DNA of 64,000 nt from Aphrophora alni (lineage: Eukaryota; Arthropoda; Insecta; Hemiptera; Aphrophoridae). Each line of letters begins with the position of its first letter. Positions within the stretch are counted from its first letter, which is position 1. The position numbers and the translations under genes are program-made. The notes under the pieces were generated by a model. The model was not told where the DNA came from, made no database searches, and worked only from the letters and a program-made list of their open reading frames with translations. Shown piece after piece: positions 12,131 to 25,084 of this stretch. Location of the stretch: assembly GCA_963513935.1 (NCBI GenBank), contig OY740774.1, forward strand, positions 96,479,668 to 96,543,667, written 5' to 3'.

Positions 12131-14160
12131 CAATCCCCTTCTCTCCACTATACGTCTACTGTACCTATAGGCTAACGCTATGATCATCATTCTTCTACAT
12201 TCAAAATATGCTTTAAATATAGAAAATAAAAAACTCTACTTTCATTCGTCCTAATAATTTATATTTTTAAAGGACATGAGTTTCCCATTACCATCTTGGC
12301 ATCGTACTTGAGAGGTTCCAAAAATAAATGTACTCTCCCTACAAACGTTTCACTACGTTGAGTGAAAAACCTTGTCGTACACAATGGTTGCATTGGTCTT
12401 AAAAGTATCTTAAATCAAGGGTTCCTTGTAGGAATACAATGTTTTTAATAAAATGATATAGCCATTTAATATGAATACTACTGTTTTTATAATACAATTT
12501 TCGTGACGGAAGTCTTAACAATTTATCTCATAATAAATTATACATCCAATGAAACATATCGAAAATACTATTTCATCAAAAATATAACCAGCATTTTTCA
12601 CTTTCAAAAATAAAATGTAGAAAATTAAATACGATTTCAATTTGAAGTTTCCTGTCGTTTCTTATATTTGAAAGAACTGACGCAGCTGTGACAATAGGTC
12701 CTAGTTTCTTCTAGATGTAACAAAAATGAGTGGATACACTGTATGAGTTTATTGATATATAACGTAGATTATCCATATTTTACTATGGCAAAGGAGAATA
12801 AATTTGATGTAACATTAAAAACAGGAACACAATGTGGCAAACTAAAAAAAAAAAAAAAAAATTGTAAACATTTATTTATACATTTTGGCATTAAAAATCA
12901 TACAGTAAAATTCAACAATATATAAATTCAATAAATTATTTTAAAAATTATTTACTGCTTGTGTATAACTTAAGAAAAATAATTTCTTAAGTTGAATTGA
13001 TACTGCTTTAAAAAGCAATTTAGTGAAGTATAGGCATTGCAGGTTTATTGAATTCCTGCTCTGCAAGCATACAAGTGTATTTGTGAACTCCACCCAAATG
13101 CAATATTTCAGTTTATACAGATATTTTCGACTAAGTTAACCAGTAAACCTTCTCTGTATACAGTTATTAGAATACTCTATTGTGCCAAAATTAACTTAAT
13201 GGTTTAATAGGTTATTAAAATGTTACATGATTATTCTCGATTAGAAAAGTAAAAACGTTTTCGAAGCAATTTTTATATCTGTTTTTAAAGTATAGATATA
13301 TTTCCTGCTTAGATTAGGATTAAAACTGAATTCTACATGTTTAATTTCATTGTAATTTCTACAGTGTAAATTTCAAATTAACTTAAAAATATATTATAGT
13401 TTTATTGTGATATATCAGTCTGTAGTTAGTTTGTACAATTTGGTAACAAAAACTATTTAACAGTGAGTAATATACTAGACATAATGCATAGCAAATAAAA
13501 ACAGTAAACTTTTTTTGTAGAAACAAGTAATATGTACCAAGCATTAGATTTCAACATCTTCGGTTATAAATGACAAGAAACTAACTGTTTATAAATATTG
13601 TTAAGTTGGTCATTGATCATAACGATGATATTCAATTTAATTATTGTAAAATACGGTATTTATTTTGATGGAAATGTCATAAGTGTTAAAGGTCCATCTC
13701 TATTATAATGTTACTATATATATGTTTCTTCTGTTTTTCGTTTTATGAGTAGACTTTAAAAAAATATAGTCATTTGCTTGGAACTTTTTACAGTTATTAG
13801 CTACATATTACAATTAAATATGGTAGTACTCTCATTCAAAGACATTTATTAAAAAATGATCAACTGCGTGTACATGTGAATCAATCAAAACATATTAAAC
13901 GAAAAAATAAAACTTGGCCCACATTACTGAAATCATAGGATATTTATTAACATAATCAAAAATTAACAGGAAAAAAATGTCTTATTGAAATTAGCCACCA
14001 TAAATTTAAAATGATTCGTGTAACGGTATTTTTTTTGTTAAGATGTTGTGAAGTATATTTTGTATAATCCTCTACAAGGGAAATGTTTTCTAAGTTCTCC
14101 TTTACTAAAACAAGTTTTGAAATATTTTCAGTTGTTCAATGATGTCAATCAAATTTCTTG

Positions 14161-14164
<4 letters not shown>
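12131..14164. other. AT-rich DNA; small hairpin at 12967-12993
   Basis: AACTTAAGAAA and its complement (12967-12977 with 12983-12993) form a short perfect hairpin. An interval near 12320-12370 has TTTCACT...AGTGAAA symmetry. No gene recognised. Confidence 0.5.

Positions 14165-14219
<55 letters not shown>
14165..14219. repeat. Poly(A) tract, 55 A
   Basis: An uninterrupted A run. No AATAAA or recognisable retroposon body sits just upstream. Poly-lysine frames across it are artefacts. Confidence 0.95.
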
Positions 14220-14220
<1 letters not shown>

Positions 14221-17165
14221 GCTTTCGAAATCACAAGGACATATTTAATAAGGGATTCTATAAATTCACAAGTATACATGAAACTCATAATAGTAATTCT
14301 ATAATTCAATCGATATTATATTTTATGTCTACATACTATTTTATTTTATGTCTAGGCTATATACTATTTTATTTTATGTCTTTACGCTATTTTATTTTAT
14401 TTCTATATACTCTTTTATTTTATATACTATTTAGTGGCTTCAGAAAAAAAGTACATTATTTGTCAGTCACCAATTATTTGTTGAGATATAAAAGGTTCCA
14501 ACTAGCGAAAAACGAAATTTATAATCCTCTTTAGTCCAAAAAAATTGTTTAAAAAAAAAAATTTCTTGTAATAAATAGTATGGCACCCAGATAATATGCT
14601 CATATGATACTCCACAAACCTGATATTCCTTTCCCACTAATTATATCAATTCTACATTCATCGACATGTAATTTTGCTAAATATACAATTAGTTTTGTAA
14701 ATATATTTCTAAATTTCATTAAAAATTAGATTTTAAAAATCGTTGGAGTTATTAATGTTATTATGAATATATTAAAGTTACTCTCAACGAAAACATGGTG
14801 CGTTGAAATATTTATTTACTAATATTTCTATCATACAATATTGAAGTGTGAATCGATTTAAGATAAAACTAAATACAACCCTTCTACCTGTTTAAAATTT
14901 ATCATTGGAAATAAAATATGTATTGATCAAAATTGTTTTAAATTTCAAAATAAAGTAGGATTTTGGAAAACATTAAGGGTTGGCTTGCCGCAGTTTTCAT
15001 GATCATATTTGAACCAAGTGTTTTCATAATAGGAACCTGTTTAATTCAATGTTATATTTATAAGATATTTATTAAACTTTATTTCATGTTCATTTTAAGA
15101 ATCTGAACACCAGTTTCAAACATCGTTAAAGTTTTAAAGTCTCTTAATAAAGCAATTAAATTGAATATTTTAAGTTAATATAAGTTAGGAATGTTTATAA
15201 AACCTAGTTTACTGGAAACGATATATCCCCGTTTAGTCAGAAATTTTCTCCTTTCAAAGTATGTTCCATCATATTATTAACATTACTATATTTAGGACAG
15301 ATTTTATTTTTTTAAATTCACTGGTATTTACAAAATGTCTAGGTATAATTGTTTTGATGTTAACGTCATAGAAAAAAATAATTTCAAAATGGATATTTTG
15401 TCTCTTAAATTTCCAAGAGTTAAGTTTAGTGTACTAAATACTTGGCTAAAGTTAAGCATGAAGTTAGAAAAAATTAGAAAATGAAATATCTCAGTAAAAA
15501 GCTTTTTTATTGTGGAAGAATTTAAGGTAAAATATACGAAAATTTTAAGAATAAAAAAATAATATGCAAAGAAATGGTGTTGTTAAAGGTATTTATTTGT
15601 AGTTATTGTAATGCAGTTTATGTAATTCATAGAGGTTGTGATTTCAACAAGTAATTCACAATGAATTTAATATTCCTATATAAGTGTGAAAGCTTGTCTA
15701 AAATTCTCTCTCAAATAATCTATTATCTGTATATGAAAAATCAAGAATAGCTTTCCACAAGTCCAATCCATTCCGACAGCCGATATTGATTTTCAAAAGC
15801 ACTACATCTCCACAACGTAAACTGAAAGTACCTTCAAGGAAATAAAGCACGATCAAGTTTTAAGACTCTGTGGCAGTATACGTGTATTTTAGTACATGTT
15901 GTTATAACACAAATTTGATTTTAAGAGTTGCTTATGTATAGAGTGAGTTATGTTTAATTAAAAAAGAAAAAAAAGAAAAGTAATTGGTTAAAGTATATTT
16001 TTTCCGTACTGGTAAATTAATACATTTATATGTTTACTTGCACTTTACAGTTTTTTAATATTTTACCTTTAAACACAAATATCAGAATATTGTACATCCA
16101 AACCGACATTGTCCAAGTGATTTAGATATATTGTTTTTTTTTAATCTAACTAAAGTATGCACACATGAAATTTGTTAACTATAATATTGTACGATATTTT
16201 AAAATTTAACACACTTTAATTTGTTACATATGTAAACATTTTCGTTAGTACTTTTTTGGGTAAGTATATTAATTTAGATTTATATTTAATAAACCTGTAC
16301 AGTATATCTTTAAAATTGCTTTTATTAATTTCCATAAACTATTTATGAGATTATCCAGTGTTTAGTAAATCCTAAACTGGGTCATATGGTGCATATTCCT
16401 TTTAAACGAATATTAGCTTTAATATTTTCTGAATATTTGAAATTTATCTTAAACACACACAATAAATCACGCAATGACACTTGATTATTACACTTGTCGG
16501 CAAAGTAATATTTTTAAGCAATTAATTACGTAGTTTGAGTCATTTTATTATCAGATACTTTTTTATAAATATTTTACTTTTTAAACATTTATTATTATTT
16601 TTTTAAATCAGTTTTATTAAAATATAGGCGATTAGGCCTTGGAGTAACTACATTTTCTATTGGAAGCTTACACCATATTCTTAGCAATGTATGATCGGAA
16701 TATATTTAGTGGGAACTTTTCTATATTATTTCGATTGTAGAAGTTAACTCAACTCCTGTGGGTGTACACTGCATGTGGAAGTGACTGCTACATAACTATA
16801 TGACAATAATTTACATTTGTCTGAAATATTACACAATATATTGGGGAAAAAATAGATTAATGCATTAGAGTAAATTACCTTATATTCGGTACTACTCAGG
16901 AATGTTGCTATCATTATGTGAATGTATTAATCAATATTTTTGTCTTATTCGACGCAATAACTTCTTATACAAATTTTTTTTAAATAATGTGCACCAAAAA
17001 ACATATTTAATTATAAGTACATATTAATTGTTACTAATTCCTATTTGTAAAAACCTTTAAAAAATATTGAGAAAATAGGTTTTAGATATAGATTTAAAAC
17101 CCAAATAAAATATAAAGTTATCTGATTTATGGGAACCAATTTTCCAAGTTTTCCTTTGTGGTAAA

Positions 17166-17169
<4 letters not shown>
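14220..17169. other. AT-rich DNA; short TATTTTATTTTATGTCT-type tandem near 14320-14430
   Basis: Between about 14318 and 14430 the motif TACTATTTTATTTTATGTCT recurs four to five times with drift, making a small minisatellite. The rest is without recognised features. Confidence 0.5.

Positions 17170-17229
<60 letters not shown>
17170..17229. repeat. (AT)n microsatellite
   Basis: About 60 bp of AT dinucleotides. Confidence 0.97.
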
Positions 17230-17235
<6 letters not shown>

Positions 17236-20072
17236 TTATTTTAACTCAATAGTTCATTCAACCACAAATTATGTTTTATTCTGGTATTATTTTAAGGTAT
17301 ATATTGACTACATATTATTTTTAAAAAAAATGAATTTCGTAAGATAAATAATGATTTTATTTTTTAAGAAAACATTTACGAGTAATAATGTTTCTTTATT
17401 TTGGTTTAACATTACTGAAGCTGTAACATGAAAGTCTGTTTGAAAGCTTAACAACAAGTTTACCGTACATGAGTGGAGTACAGAAGAAGACTTATATACA
17501 TGCAGATCAGGAATCCAATAAACCTTCAATGTTTACAGTCTTCTAAATTGGTTTCTTCAACACCTACAGTTTACCTTAATGTTAGTTGCTTTTAAAGTTC
17601 AATATCTGGAGTGAATTATTTGGTTCTAATACACTTATTTACTTCTTACTGAAGTACATTTGCTGTTAAGATTTTTTACACCAATAATTTCAAATAATGT
17701 ATCTTTTCAATAAGTGAATGATTTGTCATCATCTACGAAAGAGTGTATTATTATTGTGAAGATTATCCTTAATAACAGATTAATGAGTGCAATAGCAATT
17801 GACCGATTTTGCTCGCTAATATATCCCTAATTAAATGTTTCTCTAAATTTATTCCTTTCATTGATAATCTAAATAATTTTCGGTATATTTTATACTGTAT
17901 TATTATTATTATTGGTTTCCTCCATGTTTATAATCTGTGATTTAACTAATTACAAGCCATTAGGCATATCACAATATGAAAACGTACAATTTAGGATTTT
18001 TAGAACAATCTTTAAAATTAATTTTTCTTTAAAATCTCGTTCTAATTTAAAATATTTATTAATATCAGTCCACCTTAAAAAATTGTATCCCCATAGTTTT
18101 TGTTATTACTCCCTCACATCCGTACTAGTCTTACTTGATGAATAACCTTTAAGGTTTTACTTTTATTATTCTACAATACGTTATATGGAAGAATATTTCG
18201 TGAAAGAAAGCCTGTCCCAAGAAAATAAAGCACCCACTGAATCTACGCAATTTCCTTTTTCCTTAAAAGAACATGAATTTTACATTAGACAAAAGTAAGC
18301 CCCTGAAGATACTTAAATAAATCAAGATTTTTAGTTGGTTGAAAACAAAACAGGCAAAATATATTTTCGGTAAGTACATTATTTATTAATATTATTTGTT
18401 CAACCAAGTGCTGTAGTTCCTTCAGTTATACTTTAGAATATTGTAATAACATCCACGTTCAGTTACTGTGAGGAACTGAACACTTTCTGAAATATGTATG
18501 TAGAATTTACAGTATTAAAAATTATTATACTCTAGTTTTTAAAATAAATATTTTTAATCATTTTATACGCGTTTTAAAAACAATAAATAACCGAATAAAA
18601 CAATAATCACGATTGTGATTAAAGGTTTCAAAATAATTTTAAAGAGAGTAAGCACATTTTACTATAAATGATAAAAAACATAAGAAATAACTTAATAGTG
18701 ATAGTATCCAAACTAAAATTAACTAAGTTTTCAAAAAAAATATACATTTGTCGCTTTAAATTGTAAAATGTAATCCGAGAGTAAGTGTTGTACAACAAAA
18801 AAAGTTTTGTAAATTAGTGAAAAATATCTTAAGTGGTCATGAAGATGTGGAAATTTGTGTTAATACAATCCATTAATAATAATTTATTTAATGTTCTTTC
18901 TGGAATTTATTTATAATTTTTATGGTTTTTATACCAAAATTCCATATATATAAAGTAAATATATTATTATTGAAAATTGTTCTTTTGTTATATTTTTTAT
19001 TTGGTTTTTGTTTTTGTTTTGTGTTTAAATATTTAATTGTTTTAAGTGCTGTAACATGCCAGTGCATTTGAAATATGAAATATCTTTATTAGTCAACTAT
19101 ATACATATTATACATGTTTAGATTACAAAACTTTACAAACTTAAGACTAATAAAGTCTGACCCCGAGGTTTATAAAACAAACCAACAACAAAGAAATTTG
19201 TTCTTTTAGTGTTGAAATAATTATTTAGTGTACCCTAAGTGTTGTATTTGGTGTACGGAAGCCATTAGTATATTTATACATTCGGAATTTTAGTGATGTA
19301 ATATATTATTCAATAGATAATCTGTAGACTGCAGAAAAATTATATGTTCCTTTTTATTTAATAACAGTTGATTTGTTTTATTATTTTTCATCCTAAACAA
19401 TTCTAAACCTAGGGATGTATTATCGTTCAACTTTATAGTAAAATATACAAAAAAGTAAATGTTTATAGCCAAATAAAGCTTTAAAACATTTAATGTAATA
19501 TGAACCATCGTGTAATTAAAGGGGATAATAAATTCATATTCAAAATAGTCAATATTTTTAAAACGATTAGGCTTACAAAGAGTAATAAAATAAGGATTAA
19601 TTTTACATATATTTATTTTATGTTCCATGATTAAGTTATCAAACTAAAATAATGTGCGATATTTGATGTTTAATCTAGTTTTGATACATTTATAGTTTTA
19701 TAAATTTACATCATTCAGACTTCTCTTCTTCGAGCTGTAACCTACTTTTATTTATATATTCATAACGATGTATTTCATTAAAACCTTTGAATATTTACCA
19801 CATTCAACAGTATTTATGACATGTATTAAATACCGTCGCTATAGGTTACGTTTTTGTAAACACTTGGACATATTGGAATTGTATAAAACTATCATTATAC
19901 AAAGAATATCTAGATTTTTTCTTTTATGTTTATACTTCAGAGGGATAAAGTTAGAGCAGTGATTACATTACAATTGTAAACCATTCAGATGTATATAATT
20001 TTTCAAAGCTTCATTATATAATATTACATAATTTTTTGAACACAATATTTAATTGTTGTACAATATATTATA
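17230..20072. other. AT-rich DNA without recognised features
   Basis: Frames of 64-112 codons (for example 19290-19628 on the minus strand and 17912-18145 on the plus strand) lack recognisable domains and have the composition expected of AT-rich noncoding DNA. Confidence 0.5.
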
Positions 20073-21016
20073 TCAGGGTAAGTCAATAAGTAAAGTGAAA
20101 TTGAAAAAAAAAATCTATATATTTATTGTACTTACATAAATAATAATAGCATTACTTTTCAACATAAGCTCCTCCTACTTCAATACACTTAGTCCATCTT
20201 TTACTGAACATTTTAATTCCTTCATGGAAGAAGGTTTTTTAGTCTCATGTTTAGAAAATGTTGCAACCCTTGAATGGCGTCTTTATTAGATCGACGCAAC
20301 CCTTGCAACTGTGTTTTTAATGGGCCAAAAAAGATAAAAATCGCTTGGAACCAGGTACGAACTGTATGGAGGATTGTAAAACAGCTGATAATATATCTCC
20401 ATCTACTTCATATCTTCCATGCTTCTGGGTAATATTCAAACGATTGTCTCTGTATTCAATTAACGTGGAACCCAGTGAACACTCACTTTTCAAAAGTTTA
20501 AAGAATCGTGGATGATTGAATATGCTGAGCCATGGCTTACATTTAATTCACTTGCAATATCGTCAACTTTAATTCGTCTATTATCGAGAATTAATTGTTT
20601 AACAGCTTCAATATTGTCATTAGTCATTGAAGTGGAAGACCTACCAGGCCGTTGTTCATCACACAGAGAAATCCTATCACTTTTAAAGAGATCAATCTAT
20701 TCGTAGATATAGCTTCCACTTGAAGACTCTATCCATACTGCTGCTGGTTTAGACGAATAATCTTTGCTGGTATCACACCTTCTGAATTGAGGAAACGTAT
20801 AGCTGCTAGCATTTCTTCATTGGTGCAATCAGACAAAGTAGAACTCATTTCACAAAGTCTTTTAAGCACAATCACAAACAGCTAACAATGAAACAATAAA
20901 ACAATAAATTCAACGAACAGCTGATAGACGTTATGAGATAGCAAAATAATCAGTGCTCCCATACATGTGATTCGAAAGGAAATCAAAATTTCCCTTTACT
21001 TTTTGAATTTCCCTCG
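20073..21016 (-). mobile_element. Mariner element, internally deleted
   Basis: Ends at 20073 (TCAGGGTAAGTCAATAAGTA) and 21016 (complement CGAGGGAAATTCAAAAAGTA) are matching terminal inverted repeats of about 30 bp. They are flanked by TA on both sides (20071-20072 and 21017-21018), the target duplication of Tc1/mariner elements. The interior encodes, on the minus strand, a broken mariner transposase. At 944 bp it is about 0.3-0.4 kb shorter than typical 1.3-kb mariners, in keeping with the missing middle of the transposase. Non-autonomous. Confidence 0.9.
20152..20848 (-). pseudogene. Mariner transposase pseudogene
   Basis: The start ATG at 20848 gives MSSTLSDCTNEEMLAAIRFL, a typical mariner N-terminal helix-turn-helix. 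After QQQYG a frameshift moves to ESSSGSYIYE-stop-IDLFKSDR. It continues through DEQRPGRSS, DNRRIKVDDIASELNVSHGS and AYSIIHDSL, the second helix-turn-helix of the paired-like DNA-binding region. Further stops follow. RYEVDGD then runs almost directly into a worn YS..LVPSDFYLFGPLK, the block around the third catalytic Asp. The segments carrying the first two catalytic Asp (GDES and HDNARPH blocks of the family) are absent. The C-terminus FFHEGIKMFSKRWTKCIEVG...YVEK with stop at 20152-20154 is intact in sequence. The family normally has about 345 residues; no active transposase can be made. Confidence 0.9.
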
Positions 21017-22719
21017 TATAACAATAATATACGATTTATATCCAATAACCATAGAATACTCAATTGATCTAATGATCTAACATAATTATTATTCTACTTC
21101 TCCCCAAACCTAGGTTATATCATTTTTTTTTCATCCCATACTCCTTGTAAATGATTATTTTTTTCAAACCCTTTATTAAAAAAATAATAATAATTTTTTT
21201 CTAAAGCATATTCTCTATTTCTCGTCATGTGGGATATTCTACAAACTTCTGTTAAAGTGTCATAATTTTTATTTTTTTTGTTTATATGCTTCCTACAAAT
21301 TACATACAATATTTTAACTTATATTCTTGTTGGTGAGTCTTTGCAATACTAATCTCTCTTTTTGTGTAATGCTATCTATTACAAATTTTTCAGTAACATA
21401 GTTAATTAACAGTAAATTTTAAGCCATACAAATCTTATGTTCGTATAATATTAAGGGTAACGCACCTAAATACCAAACTATGTAAAAAAGTTCTTTTCTG
21501 TTTCCTTATATATCAGTAATAAAGATATTGTGATTTTATCGAATCTGTATGAATTGTCAGTTCCGTATTTTTCAACCATTCTATTAATTGTTTCAATTAA
21601 CTTAAAAATCCAAAATATTATACTCTAAGATTCCATTCATGTAAACTATTCCCAAACAGGTTTTTCTTTCAAGTTTAAGACGTCATGACGTTAAAATTAC
21701 TTTTTAAATAATTACAAGTTAACCACAGTTTAGATGGAATGAATTATTAGGGTAATGAACTTTTTATTAATTTAATAATTGTTCGACTGTAAATGAATTC
21801 TCTACCATTATGACCTAGGTACTTAATTACAAGCTAATTACAACAACTTATATTTTATAAAGTTAAATTCATTAGTAAAACGTTTTTTCGTATGAACTCT
21901 AATGAGATCGTTAAAATATTATTACTGAACCCTAATATCGTTTTAAAATGTTTAGTTTAACTTTTGTCACTACCTTGAGGGTTTTTTTTATTTATCATGT
22001 AGAAAATACACTTTTTTTGCCCTTTATATAAAATCAATTGGTAATTTTCTTTTTAATTATTACAAAATATTGAAAATTTATACATTATTTCTTCACTTTT
22101 TTGTTTGTTTCTATTCCCACATAATATATTCTGTAGCATAATTATGGTTTTAAATTTATTTAAGGTTAATAATTTTACTTCATTGAGAGAATAAATACTA
22201 CTTGTCTTAATCGGAATTCAATTCCTAAACATAGTTTAGTGTTTGTACCTAAAAAATTAATATAAAATCATTGACGCTACAGTTTTAATAAGTTCAATAT
22301 TTGTACAGTTTTACATTATTCAATTGTATTTATTATTTCACACAATATTGCTCTAGTGTAATAGTGTATAATTGTAATAGTTACTTATAATTGTATTGTG
22401 GTTAATGATCATAATACAATAAATAAGAACACTGAACTGTTTGTATAACACATTAGTTACCAGATACGGGGCTATGCTTAAGACTTACGATAAGCACATT
22501 ATTCACCTTTAGTGTTTGCCTTAAATCCTTGGGTGACTAACTGCCCGTTAAATCGAATTAATGCTTTAGAGGTTATCGCAAACTGTGTCGCTTATAATAA
22601 ACATTCCACCTATACTTCAAAAATACTATTATGATTTAATCGTTATTGCATATATTTACATAACATACAAAAGCTATGTTTTTTTCAATCTACAATCCGG
22701 TAAATATCTTTTAATTTAA
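21017..22719. other. AT-rich DNA without recognised features
   Basis: No gene, RNA gene or repeat was supported. Confidence 0.55.
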
Positions 22720-23206
22720 GGGGATATGGCAGTGAAATTACTAACTTCAATAAGGTCATCACTATGCTATTGAAACTTTTCATGTGTGTTTCATAGGTAT
22801 AAGAATACACATATTCGGGAAAAAAAAATTTTTTTTTACATGCATACATATAACATAAATTTTTTTGTAACATTTTTAGGTAATTAACAAAATTTGATAT
22901 AACTCCAGTTCTATCGATTAGATTTTTACAAATAAACCATCATTTTGTAGCGTATAACTGTCTTGAAATATTTAGGTAGAATTATAACTTTATCTCAATA
23001 AATAAAAATTTTGTGTCATTTAAAAAATATTTTTTGTTTAAAAATTTGATTTTACATTTTTTTTAAATCATATTTTTTTCCCTTATGGTCATACATGTAT
23101 AATTCTACCTAAATATATAGATTACAATACTCTAAACCCTTGGTAAAAATTTGAATCATGTGGTACTAATAGTTTTTGAGTTATATCAATTTTAATATTA
23201 AAAATA
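22720..23206. repeat. Left long terminal inverted repeat of the TTAA element
   Basis: Pairs in inverse orientation with 24577-25084. Shared blocks include GGGGATATGGCAGTGAAAT, AAAATTTGATATAACT(C/T)CAG, a TAATTCTACCTAAAT block next to CATACATG, and TAGTTTTTGAGTTATATCAA. Between the blocks the two sides have diverged and gained indels, so the element is old. Confidence 0.65.
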
Positions 23207-23453
23207 GTCAAAAATACGATTGTCGGGAATCACGCGTTGAACATAAACTCGGTTTTATGACTATAGTCAAACGTATTTCTTTATATGGACATTTTATTTT
23301 ATTGTTGGAGTTTGTGGGGAATAAATTAAAGTATTTTAGCAACACTTTCAGGTGGTTATAAAATTTTATTTGTACAAACAAAGGAAAGATGTAATTGTGA
23401 CCCATTGAAAATTATCGTAACTTATAGCCTGCACTTACATTGCTAAACATATC

Positions 23454-24275
23454 TTAAAATTCTCCAGCTCCATAGGTAAGTCCCTCAATTTCTTTTCTTC
23501 TCTCTTCTTCTCGCATTTGGGCTTGTCTCACTTTTCTTTTATACTGTGAATATTTCATGCCTTTAAGATAATTAGCTATTCGAAGACGGTGTCGGTCGAA
23601 ACGCTTGGCTATCTTTGACATATTTGAGCCAGGACTGATCCCTCCAGTTGACTGTATATGATGAACACTTTTATTAACTCCAGTGTTGTACTGGCAAGCA
23701 GCCTCACAAAGTCCAATTTCCAACCTTTTTCTGGAGGAAAAAGAAGTTTTAGGGCATTTCGACCAGACCACTCCATGCAGCGACTCATTCGCATTTTGCG
23801 TTTTGCCAGACACACATCTTTCCAACAAAGTGTCAGCAGATAGTCTATTGTACAAAGGAAGGACTTTACTTACAACCTTGTCATTTAGAGGTGTTTTTAA
23901 CATTACTTCATGGCTTGCAGGCTGTTCATTATTTGATATGGCTCTGTTGAAAAAACACCAAGAAACCGAACCTTGAGGGCACTTGCTATGACGAGGTTTG
24001 CTGTCTGTTGAATTGCAATGCTCCAAAGTAGCAAAAATTGCATTTTTCATTTTGCTAATGTCACCAAAATTGTTTTGAATGGCGTTTCTATAGAAACCTG
24101 TCAGTTTATCAATTGTTGTGCCCTTTAGGCTACCATGCTTTTTGCCTCCTAGTGGTTCTCCGCTGCCAGTGTTGTCTGCTACAACTTTTCTCAATCCTGT
24201 TCCTAATCTTTTGGCCACATGGTTGAGGCACTCAACCTTTACAATTTTAGTGTCCCCATAAGTGTCCCCTAAACA
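23454..24275 (-). pseudogene. Mutator-like/Kolobok-type transposase, C-terminal part
   Basis: The open frame runs from just after a TAG at 24276-24278 down to a TAA at 23454-23456. Homology begins before the first Met (24218), with YGDTKIVKVECLNHVAKRLG, so the Met at 24218 is not the true start. Visible family blocks: VECLNHV, IDKLTGFYRNAIQNN, CPQGSVSWCFF, LPLYNRLSADTLLERC, and the hallmark GKTQNANESLHGVVWSKCPK, followed by LEIGLCEAACQYN. These are blocks I associate with the Mutator-like transposase domain found in invertebrate proteins. The tail is charged and coiled-coil-like (RKVRQAQMREEERRKEIE). The upstream half with the first catalytic Asp is not found; the stop at 24276 and non-matching DNA replace it. 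No function as a host gene is apparent. Confidence 0.75.
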
Positions 24276-24345
24276 CTACAAATCTGTTTGAGGTACAATA
24301 ACAAACAACACAAAGTATTTTTACAAACAAAACAGACTAACATGG

Positions 24346-24394
24346 CAGCTGTTTTGTTTTATTTGTCAGCTGACATCAGCTGATGCATCAGCTG
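24346..24394. promoter_or_regulatory. Four CAGCTG palindromes in 49 bp
   Basis: CAGCTG occurs at 24346, 24367, 24377 and 24389; the last two form an 18-bp perfect palindrome (24377-24394). The cluster lies upstream of the transposase remnant, inside the TTAA element. CAGCTG is an E-box of bHLH factors; it could equally be a transposase-binding site. Role inferred only. Confidence 0.4.
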
Positions 24395-24576
24395 ACTATT
24401 GAAAGCAGGCACTAAGATTTTGTTTTTGATTATAATATAATAATACAGTATATGTAAAAAATACATATTTGTGTTTATATTTACATACATATAAAAAATA
24501 TTTGAATAAATTTTTTTCCAACTACAGATTGACGCTGTTTTGCAACGCGATCCAAGCAAATCCGATTTATTAAAAA

Positions 24577-25084
24577 TTTGTGTTATATAAATTGATATAA
24601 CTCAAAAACTATTTGAGCTACATTGTTGAAATTTTTGTTGAAATGAGTGGGCTGTTTTTATCTACAAATTTAGGTAGAATTATTCATGTATGATCATATA
24701 AAGCTATATAAAAAAAATGATGGACCGTATAATCAATTTTTACATATTTTTTGTAAAATTATCTAAAACATTTATTGTTTATAGGACTATAGTTGTCTAG
24801 CTACTTAAATATTTAGAGGACATTAAATCCTACAATTTAACGTTTAAATCATTAAAATCTAACAATTACAACTGAAGTTATATCAAATTTTAAATAAGTC
24901 GACCGACCGGCATTTTCATAAGTCGGTTCCGTATTTCCAAAAAAGGCCTAAAAACTTCAAAAAAAATTATTTTTTATTTTTTGACAGTTGTTTATTGTTT
25001 TTAACATTATAAATAATAAAAAAACACCAAATACCAAAAATTAACTTTTTTGGAAAATTTGCATGATTTCACTGCCATATCCCC
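24577..25084. repeat. Right long terminal inverted repeat of the TTAA element
   Basis: Diverged inverse partner of 22720-23206. It contains a GGTCGGTCGAC-type tract at about 24900 that has no counterpart on the left side, so one side has gained or lost sequence. Confidence 0.65.

Larger units (their letters stand above)
22720..25084 (-). mobile_element. TTAA-flanked DNA transposon (Kolobok-type, tentative)
   Basis: GGGGATATGGCAGTGAAAT at 22720-22738 is repeated as its exact complement ending at 25084. TTAA flanks both ends (22716-22719 and 25085-25088), as expected for a TTAA-targeting element. Beyond the perfect tip, diverged inverted homology extends about 0.5 kb inward on each side. The only protein homology is a Mutator-like transposase C-terminal region on the minus strand. 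TTAA duplication plus that type of transposase fits the Kolobok superfamily; piggyBac also uses TTAA but its transposase is different. The N-terminal transposase half is missing, so the copy is defective. Confidence 0.75.

Noticed and set aside
12320..12370. Another hammerhead-like core on the minus strand (TTTCACT...AGTGAAACG)
   Set aside because: It has a stem followed by GAAACG but lacks CTGANGA, so the core is absent.
14048..14534. Two overlapping frames with poly-lysine
   Set aside because: Both cross the 55-A tract; the fact that two frames are open shows that the tract, not coding, keeps them open.
19290..19628. 112-codon minus-strand frame
   Set aside because: No recognisable motif, low-complexity AT-rich codon usage, no supporting neighbours.
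20512..20706. Plus-strand 64-codon frame
   Set aside because: Antisense shadow of the mariner transposase DNA-binding region.
23658..23976. Plus-strand frames of 61 and 97 codons
   Set aside because: Antisense shadows of the minus-strand transposase remnant.
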